Assembly: GCA_949592205.1 (NCBI GenBank)
Contig: CATIUR010000006.1
Coordinates: 64,538,001 to 64,602,000 of the forward strand
Length of the DNA: 64,000 bases
Direction of reading: 5' to 3'
Origin: Helichrysum umbraculigerum
Taxonomy: Eukaryota; Streptophyta; Magnoliopsida; Asterales; Asteraceae
Within the stretch, counting starts at the first letter, position 1. Every line of letters begins with the position of its first letter. The notes under the pieces were generated by a model. It was given only the letters and a program-made list of their open reading frames with translations, had not been told where the DNA came from and did not search any database. The translations under genes were made by a program, and so were the position numbers. Below are positions 57,801 through 64,000 of the stretch, piece after piece.

Positions 57801-60800
57801 AAGGACAGCTTCAAATTATACACGATTACTTAGTATATGTAAATAGCAACAAAAAATTATTGAAATTACCTCTAACGGAATATAAACGAATGAAAGAACA
57901 GCAAGCTTCACCAAATCAAGAATAGAACTTCCACCTTCCTTAAGAATCTACAATGACAAAGAAGTCAAGATGAAAAGAGATAATTATGGCATATTATAAA
58001 GTGTTGAAAATAAAAGAATTTGGTATTATGTCCATACATGAATCTCACTGAAATCTAATTGTAGATCAAGACGTGTGCTTTCTCCAACATCCTCAACAGA
58101 GCGAGACTTTATGCTTTTGAACTGGACAGCTGTGATGTTGTTTTCCATTACAACACGATGCTCTATATGTACAAACTTCACATCCACCTTTGGCAAGGTG
58201 AGTGAAACCTAATACACGCACACGGAGAGACCCTATCAGTATCTTGAATAAAACTTGATGTGACTAATTGGGAGGTCTGGGTTACAGATCAGAAGGTTCA
58301 GGTTGAAACAGGTTGATTATTAGCAAGAGCTGACACGGGATGGGTAGGGTCGGGTCCGGTTAAACCAGAAACTTTTTTGACAATTTTGTATAGATAGTCA
58401 ATGTAATAGTAGATATGATTAAAATAACTGTCTTATTACAAAACTAACCTAAGTAATTATCATACAGCTTTTTATGAGGCTGTGAGCAATGAATATACAA
58501 GTTTTGTGAAAAGGACTAACTAACCTTTTCGGGGAAGAAAGAAGTGTATTTTGTGATTGCTGCAAGTGCAGCTTGTTTCTTTTGTTGCTTCTTGGCAATA
58601 ATGTCAGCTTGAGAGGTAGATTGTACAGGTTCATTAACTTGAGTGTCAGATGACTTCTTTTTGGAAATCAGATCCTCATTCAAGTCTACGCTAACTTCTC
58701 CCAATGATATATCAAAGTTATTAATAATGACCCCTGTTTCTCTGCAAATAAAGTGCATACTTATAAAATCTTTGGTGAAATTGGGGGTTAATAGAGTACA
58801 AAGGCAAGAACTAAAACAAGACTACTGACACCCAGCACTTAATCAAAATCACATACATATCTTAATGACCAAGCAATATAACTATTATTACTAAGAAAGC
58901 AATGTTAACCTACTTACTTAAAATGGGTTTATTTACTTTATATTCTCTCTCTAATGGTTCATATGGATAAAATAGACGAACAGTTTGAAGGGGAAATGGG
59001 TCAAAAGTCATGCAAAGTGTATCCAGAATGCTTACAGCCTTACACCCTGCTAAATCATTTTACTTCAGTTTATTATAGTTTAAAAACGTCTTGTAATCAT
59101 AGTTACTACATCAAATTGCCCTTTGTTAACCTGAACCCATTCTGAACACAAAATCTGCTAAAATGCCCATTTTGCCACCTTCATTATACTCAAATTGCAG
59201 TCCTTGAAGAATTGGCCCCAAATAATAAACAATTTCCTTCAGTTCACCTTTAAAGGGAGCAGTAAGAAACAAACCTATTTACTACAGAAAAAGGACAGAA
59301 GTTAAATAGTAGTATTAAAAAATATATTTGGGTTATACATGAAACAACATATTGCAGACAATAAATGTGGAATTCTAACACGTGCATAATGGAATACTAA
59401 TGACACCTTATTTTCGGAAAAGAACTTTCTTATCCAAAACATATTTGGATATGAATTGAGTATTATATAAGAGGCAAACGATGTTACATCCTATTTAGTT
59501 CTATTTTGGGCTCTTTCACTTTCTTTTCTTTTTTTGAAAAAAAAGGCTTAGCAGATGGAAAACAAGTTACTGATAAATTCATCTAAAAATATAGAGAAAA
59601 CAAACCTGTGAGGACCAAACTCAACTAAGACACCAAATTCTTCACAGATAAAATGAGCAGAGGACTTCTCTATCGTGGATCCACCATCGACAGACAAGCT
59701 TTCGCTCCCTTTTGATCCACATATATGATCACCGCTAACATGTGGTTCACCCAGATGGATAACAATAGGCAAAATTTGCAACTTCAAATACATTGAGGGC
59801 TTGGAACCTTGGTCTTTATACAAATCAATCCCAAAGTCTCTAATCTCCAAAGTAGCTTTCGGTGTCTGCCATGAATTCATTATACAGATCACTAGATTAA
59901 CTTAGACTGTTCTGGAAACAACATATAGCATCCGAAAAAATTAAACCAAAATGAAAGTTGAAGAAATAAATCATCTTTTTTTGTAGTACTCTAATGTATT
60001 TATTAGAGTATGGACTAAAATATAATGCATGCAAGGAAAGAGAAAACGTAAACATCCATGGACACACTTTAGTCAAATTAACTAACCTTCAAAATCAACT
60101 CTCTGACAGAAAGAGATAAAAATCTTGCCATGTTAGCCACAACCATGACCTTCTTGCCAAGCTTACTGCCAGAACTCTTTGAAATCTTTTTTGGTTTACG
60201 AGGTGTTGTTTTCTCTAAACTTTTGTCTGGAGTCCTTATAACAACTTCTAAGTCGCTTATCACCAACTGCAGTTTTGGGTCCCTAGACATAAAACCAACT
60301 CCTAGTTTAACCAAGGATTTCCGTAAGCTAAGTTTGATTTCACCAACCGAAATAGATTCAACAGCACCCTGTAAATTTCCAACAGTAACATCAAGATGAA
60401 CATGGTTTGATGTTACAATCCAAGTTTTGTATCATCTCAATAAGGTTATCATACTTGAAATGGATATATAGATTCAATTAAATTAAAACTGAATACTCAT
60501 TTATGTAACCTTGTTTATAGTAGCTAACATAAATTATTTTAAAAAAAAGGTAATCTTCTTCATGGCTTATACAACTGTCTATCTAAGAACTTCAAATTGC
60601 TCAACAATGAGCATGTGAATCAAACAATGACAATTAATTTCAACATTCAGATCAATCAGCCTCCATAAGAAGCTTTCTTATAAACAGAAAGTATCAGAGA
60701 CCAAACAAAACGAAACAAGTAAGTTGATTGAGAGGAAAAAGTACCCTTTCAAACTTGATCCTGACATCCCTCAAACATCTCCAACCACTAAGTCTAAATA

Positions 60801-61975
60801 CCACAGATGCTTTCAGGACCCGGCTCAAAAATAAAGCCACAAACCTGGAAGTAAATCTGAAAAAGATGTATAGTCAGTCTTCTGAAACTTGTAACTATAG
60901 TATATATGCTTTGATGAAGTCACTCTAATGATCTAATCTGAGAAATAACTCAACACGAACTACACTTTCATGAGAAACAGCTAAGCACGATTAAATGTGT
61001 AACTATGATAAAGATAGATGCAATATTCTTAACCGCAAGTAATTTAGTGCCAACTCCGGCTTGCTATTAAGTTCACAAAATTATACTATTCCAGTATAAT
61101 TCCGAAAAATAAAACTAGATGGTTGAGGTAAAGAATAGCCACGTTACTTTCACAATTGAACATTTTGTGCCATATAATAGACCTCTAGAGTTATCAACAG
61201 CAATAAAGTACCACCTACACACTTAAGGAATTTTAATGTAGTACAATTGCAATGATATGATCTAAGTTTCACTACCCATAGACCTGTTATACAAAGAAAG
61301 GAATAATAAATAAATTAATTACCAAGTCCTCCTCATGAAATTAGATTGTTAGTATACTTAGCCATGTGGGCATATTTACACTGTTAAGTAGTGGAGACTA
61401 ATTGTTGCTAGCTGGCATATAGAGGTCCAAGGGCACTCAACTTACATATATTACCTTAGAGGTTTTAGAGCCCTAGTTCGTAAATGTAGGTCGATCATAC
61501 TGATCGACTAAACCATGTAAATTTTGTGTTCGTGTTCTTGTTATTCGATCCACATTTCTAAAGTCCTCGGTTATGCATTGCTCGTATGCAATTGACTCGA
61601 TATGCATCACACTTACTTCAGATTTTTCAGTTTCTAATCCAATTAGCTAAAGTTATCAGATCATTCCTAAAAATATATATCGAGCATTAACATATAAAAC
61701 CACCAGTTCCCTAAAGTGTTCTATTATCAGTTTCTGATTAACCTAATGGAAGTTACATAAGTACAATATGTGTAAACAATTGAGCAACAACAACATACTC
61801 AAATTCATTAACGCCAAATTTCAAGCTCTTTTCGTAGCCGTAACGTAAAAAATCAAAATAATGATAAAAATAGTGATACAAATACACTAATAAATAATTG
61901 ATATACTTACAATAATATGAGCCATATAACGACTGATAAGAAGAGGAACGCGAACAGAAATTTAACCGGAGACAT
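39866..61975 (-). CDS. SABRE/KIP-type giant protein (bridge-like lipid transfer, Fmp27/Hobbit family), 23 exons
   Basis: Exons from the start: 61975-61911, 60856-60745, 60368-60087, 59865-59606, 58741-58525, 58208-58038, 57947-57870, 57709-57455, 56787-54685, 54151-52393, 51978-51872, 51733-51377, 51074-50956, 50622-50373, 50171-49947, 49521-49382, 49148-49076, 43644-43543, 43446-43339, 42825-42535, 42113-41946, 41317-40978, 40035-39866. All join in frame: 2583 residues, near Arabidopsis SABRE and KIP (about 2600). The N-terminus is a membrane anchor (MSPVKFLFAFLFLSVVIWLI), then GWRCLRDVRIKFERG and KLGVGFMSRDPKLQ. Later landmarks are WNPPSEWGK, YPLKIHLTETMYRMMW and GTWKKLFAKVKKHVIW, then a basic and a Ser/acidic tail. 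The family forms lipid channels at ER contact sites; SABRE acts in oriented cell expansion, KIP in tip growth. Intron 15 is GC-AG; intron 17 holds a copia element. SABRE versus KIP is undecided. Confidence 0.94.
41345..41649. repeat. Dispersed MITE-like element in SABRE-like intron 21
   Basis: Starts aggttgcaaaatgggcgggt and ends gggtcgatatttccacctct; the complement of the end (agaggtggaaatatcgaccc) resembles the start of other copies. It carries the family blocks ggatcgggtcaaaatagt and cttagtgtgtcaaatg. Confidence 0.55.
42857..43223. repeat. Dispersed MITE-like element in SABRE-like intron 19
   Basis: Starts gaggcgacagtttcaaccca and ends ctatttttacacctct. Interior caacccatttacttataaat and aatgtgtcaaacgtgtcaac match other copies. 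Longer than most, so possibly with a secondary insertion. Confidence 0.5.
44211..44363 (+). repeat. 5' LTR of the copia element
   Basis: Starts TGTTAGATATTAATGTG and ends TTTTCACA, directly before the tRNA-Met primer site. It contains a gataggctgtaattaggctg-style internal repeat and the TATA-like tatatatagctc. Confidence 0.95.
44364..44376 (+). other. Primer-binding site of the copia element
   Basis: tggtatcagagcc, a perfect complement to the plant initiator tRNA-Met 3' end, immediately after the 5' LTR. Confidence 0.92.
44813..47443 (+). pseudogene. Copia pol, 5' part: protease, integrase and start of reverse transcriptase
   Basis: 876 codons from MSDKAKTKSSDDRGYYMQ. The usual gag capsid region and zinc knuckle are missing: the frame opens only about 50 residues before the protease (WIIDSGATDHMTG). 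Then come the pre-integrase HCRLGHPSLPVLKKL with CESCQLGKH, the integrase core (HSDIWGPCP, FVDDYSRATWVFLFKSR, AYTPQQNGIAERKNR), a Pro-Glu-rich linker of PEPEP-type repeats (about 46420-46560) and RT (GCKWVFTVKLNPDGS, LDVKNAFLNGVLEEEVYMEQ, SLYGLKQSPRTWFGRL) up to the catalytic YVDD. Just after YVDD the frame enters an antisense copy of its own sequence and closes with nonsense residues at 47443. Confidence 0.9.
47341..47754 (-). repeat. Antisense duplications of RT sequence inserted in the copia element
   Basis: 47341-47526 is the reverse complement of 47145-47330 (186 bp), separated by a 10-base loop (ttgatgataa). A second copy in the same inverted orientation follows at 47527-47711. A shorter antisense piece of about 43 bp, from around 47113-47155, fills 47712-47754. 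RT sequence resumes at atcactggagatgatagc. Both antisense copies keep the ancestral SPRAWF codon, whereas the sense arm has SPRTWF. Confidence 0.93.
47698..48741 (+). pseudogene. Copia pol, 3' part: end of reverse transcriptase and RNase H
   Basis: 347 codons, of which the first ~17 are read through the antisense insert; genuine RT resumes at MYITGDDSEGISELKHF, directly continuing YVDD of the upstream frame. RT connection: LGRLRYFLGIEVSR, RLVGKFNYLTVTRPDISF. RNase H: GFSDADWAGCPISRRSTTGY, RSSAESEYRAMA, LYCDNQSAIHIAKN and HERTKHIEVDCHL, with all four acidic or His sites recognisable. It ends a few bases before the purine tract, the normal copia terminus. Confidence 0.9.
48749..48901 (+). repeat. 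3' LTR of the copia element
   Basis: Identical to the 5' LTR except for one T/C difference near its end; preceded by the purine tract and followed by the ATAAT duplication. Confidence 0.95.
52071..52334. repeat. Dispersed MITE-like element in SABRE-like intron 10
   Basis: Begins gggggcaatttcgattggtt and ends cttacccatgttgccgcctc, so the ends are inverted (gaggcggcaacatgggtaag). The interior has tttacttatgaatgggttg and ggcccatttcaaccc. Confidence 0.65.
58912..59180. repeat. Dispersed MITE-like element in SABRE-like intron 4
   Basis: Left block ttacttaaaatgggtttatt; right end atgcccattttgccacct; interior ggaaatgggtcaaaagtcat and caaagtgtatccagaatgct with ctaaatcattttacttc, the block also found near 30412 and 44090. 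Confidence 0.6.
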
Positions 61976-62195
61976 TTTCTTATAAATTCCTCTCCGTTTC
62001 CGTACAATTTCGAGTCAGTTCTTCGTGTTACTTCATAATCTACAAAATTTTAACGCATTGATAATAACTGTTCTGCACAAAACAAAACAAAAAACACATG
62101 ATGATCGATTGATGATGCGAAACAGATCATCGGTAAGAAGATAATTACGGAAATAAGCGGAATACGTCAAAATCCGAATGATTTCAAGGAAAAAA

Positions 62196-62212
62196 AAATT
62201 ATATATAAGAGA
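62196..62212 (-). promoter_or_regulatory. Candidate TATA box of the SABRE-like gene
   Basis: The minus strand reads tcttatatataattttttttt about 230 bp upstream of the ATG at 61975. Position and sequence suit a core promoter; nothing else supports it. Confidence 0.4.
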
Positions 62213-62219
62213 ATGTGTT

Positions 62220-64000
62220 GATCCGTGAAATGCTGAGAGAGATTAGAAGTGTGTGTTTGTGTGTGTAATTTAAGAGCATAATTTTGGCAACAAGCGCGGG
62301 TGTTCTTCAGGTGAACTGCAATACAGGTTCCCCCCTGAGGATATGTATGGTTTACAGTACAGTCCCTTAAGTATGATTTGTTACATTTGAGGGCTTTATA
62401 TTGAGTTTTTGTTTATAAAACAGCCATTTAGGCGTTCAAGTTGTACGTGAAACCTCCGAAACCACGTAGTTTTGATCATATAGAGCTTTACCACGTCTAT
62501 AACAAATAGAGCTTGTACGACGTCTAAAACATAGTTTAACAATTACCACATTCGAAAAATATTCTCCATAAATTCAGAATAAGTGCTACATTTATAGTTA
62601 TACTCGTTTTAAAAGAACTAATGCATACTAATATATAAACTATTATAGAACTTTTGTGATGACCATTGATGGATACAGATATGCCTACTCATTGTGCTCG
62701 TTTAGGCTTCAAATGAGAAAGTATTGCATCAGTTTATAGAATGGCATCAAAACGGGTCATGCCAAGATTGGTTAATCTCACAATACCTTTTGTCCTTTCT
62801 AACTATAACTTATACGGAGTAAATATTCGGATATTCTAAACGATACAATTTGAAAGTTGTAAGCATTTGAATGTATATTGATCAAAACGGGTCATGTCAA
62901 AGTGGTTGCAGATCAAATATAGATTTTTATTATCAAAAAATATAGAATTTTCACCAAATAAACTTTGGTTGTGTGACTTTCATTGCAAAAGAAAACAACT
63001 TCATAACATTATGGGGGGACTGTTTTTTATCATTACTGTAAAGTTGAAGGAAGATAATTGTTATTATTTTCGTATAATTCGTTTTAATACTCTATAAAAT
63101 TGACGTGGATGTGTGTTTTATTGATCTTCGTATGCCCCACCACTTTCAACATTTTGTTTTCAAATCCTCATGACATGAGACTGATGGCATGCTTGGTTGA
63201 GGAGTTACGGAATTGATTATATTTATAATTATAATTACTGATTTCTCCGTCTCAACATAAATCTCTATATTACTATTTTTGTTTGTTTCAAATAAAAGTG
63301 TCTAATTGCAGAAAAATAACTATACAAAATCATAAAATTCTAAAATTTACCCGCATTTGTTACTCTTGATAATTCATTTCTTAAATATTTTCAATCAACT
63401 AGTCTTAAATATATTACATTTATCAAAGTATCATAAATTTAACATTTTTTTTAGAGACATTCTTTTTGAGACGGGGAGGGAATAATATTATATACTGTTA
63501 GTTAATTGCTATAATAGTTTGGCAAGAGCATCATAAACCAATGGAGGCCGTGTTGAATAACGGGTTGAAACATGTTATCTTTCAAAACATGTCAACTTTA
63601 GATGTCATTTTTTGTAGTATCTTGTTACACATTATGTGTATAACGCAGGTAACTTCCTTTATGATGAACTACACAAAGAGATTGTATTAGATGTGCCAAC
63701 TTCCACCCGTTTACTTAATCGGATTGATATGGATGTTATCTTCCACGGTTCACACTTCCCACGAAGCATATATCGGGAAAACGAATAACTACAATTAAAA
63801 TGGGTCAAAAGGTCGAGATGACTGACCACCACCGAATATATTAGATTTCAATAATTAGTGTCTTGATAGCCTCACAACTTCCCAAATATATTGGTCTCAA
63901 GCACGAAGATTGGACAATGAGTCTCTTTCCACCCACAACCATAGATATCTAGAACCACAGAACTTCTCGAGATGATGTGCCTAATCTTGAAGAAACTTAG
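62220..64000. other. Upstream region of the SABRE-like gene
   Basis: AT-rich spacer, no gene recognised. It contains diverged pieces with aaaacgggtcatgcc (62752, 62884), a Stowaway-like element (63245-63481) and, at 63692-63833, a short relative of the MITE-like family (ccacccgtttacttaatcgg ... aaaatgggtcaaaagg). Confidence 0.45.
63245..63481. mobile_element. Stowaway-like MITE, degenerate
   Basis: The left end ctccgtctcaacataaatct pairs with the complement of the right end, ccctccccgtctcaaaaaga. The CTCC-GTCTCAA ends, about 237-bp size and AT-rich interior match Stowaway (mariner-type) MITEs. The TA target duplication is not clear. Confidence 0.55.

Noticed and set aside
61753..62007. 84-codon minus-strand ORF at the SABRE-like 5' end
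   Set aside because: It is in a different frame from the conserved N-terminus starting at 61975 and runs into intron 1.

Overview
This window is nuclear DNA of a flowering plant, and every recognisable host gene has a clear eudicot counterpart. The introns are AT-rich with ordinary GT-AG borders. Ty3 and Ty1 retrotransposons, MULE/MITE-type elements and tRNA-derived SINE-like pieces are scattered through genes and spacers. Copies of a small element carrying 'gacccatttga'/'aatgggtcaaaa'-type blocks occur in many introns. From memory that style suits an asterid, perhaps Asteraceae, but this is a weak guess.

Layout. 1-8928: a minus-strand Ty3/gypsy chromovirus-type element with 2.5-kb LTRs, cut by the window edge. 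It lies inside an intron of a plus-strand serine carboxypeptidase-like (SCPL) gene whose last 11 exons follow (9010-11154). 11155-18000: gene-poor DNA with two tRNA-like SINE candidates, a UTP21/WDR36 exon fragment, a 1.4-kb array built on the palindrome AACACATGTGTT, a Ulp1-like fragment, a (CATA)n microsatellite and a decayed copy of the SCPL last exon. 18024-25171: a complete 13-exon PAP14-like gene (pseudokinase plus fibrillin), minus strand, with a 2523-bp solo LTR of the same Ty3 family in intron 10, flanked by a perfect 5-bp target duplication. 26555-27670: a MULE-like element with long terminal inverted repeats and a 9-bp target duplication (8/9). 28068-29468: a UDP-glycosyltransferase, minus. 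30798-32528: a P-class PPR protein, minus. 34402-38678: a seven-exon TIFY-CCT-GATA factor, plus. 39866-61975: a complete 23-exon SABRE/KIP-type giant lipid-transfer protein gene, minus, whose intron 17 holds a MITE interrupted by a Ty1/copia element (44211-48901). 62000-64000: its upstream region plus a Stowaway-like MITE.

The host genes do not form a pathway; they are independent neighbours. Exon models were built by hand from splice signals, reading-frame continuity and protein-family knowledge. The PAP14-like (668 aa), GATA (294 aa) and SABRE-like (2583 aa) models keep frame across every junction and come out at about the lengths I recall for the Arabidopsis proteins.

Most interesting structures: the copia reverse-transcriptase gene is broken just after its YVDD motif by two tandem antisense copies of its own preceding 186 bp plus a third short antisense piece; two LTRs of one Ty3 family carry different palindrome arrays around a shared GTCGCA core; a GC-AG intron in the SABRE gene; and the CACATGTG palindrome array.
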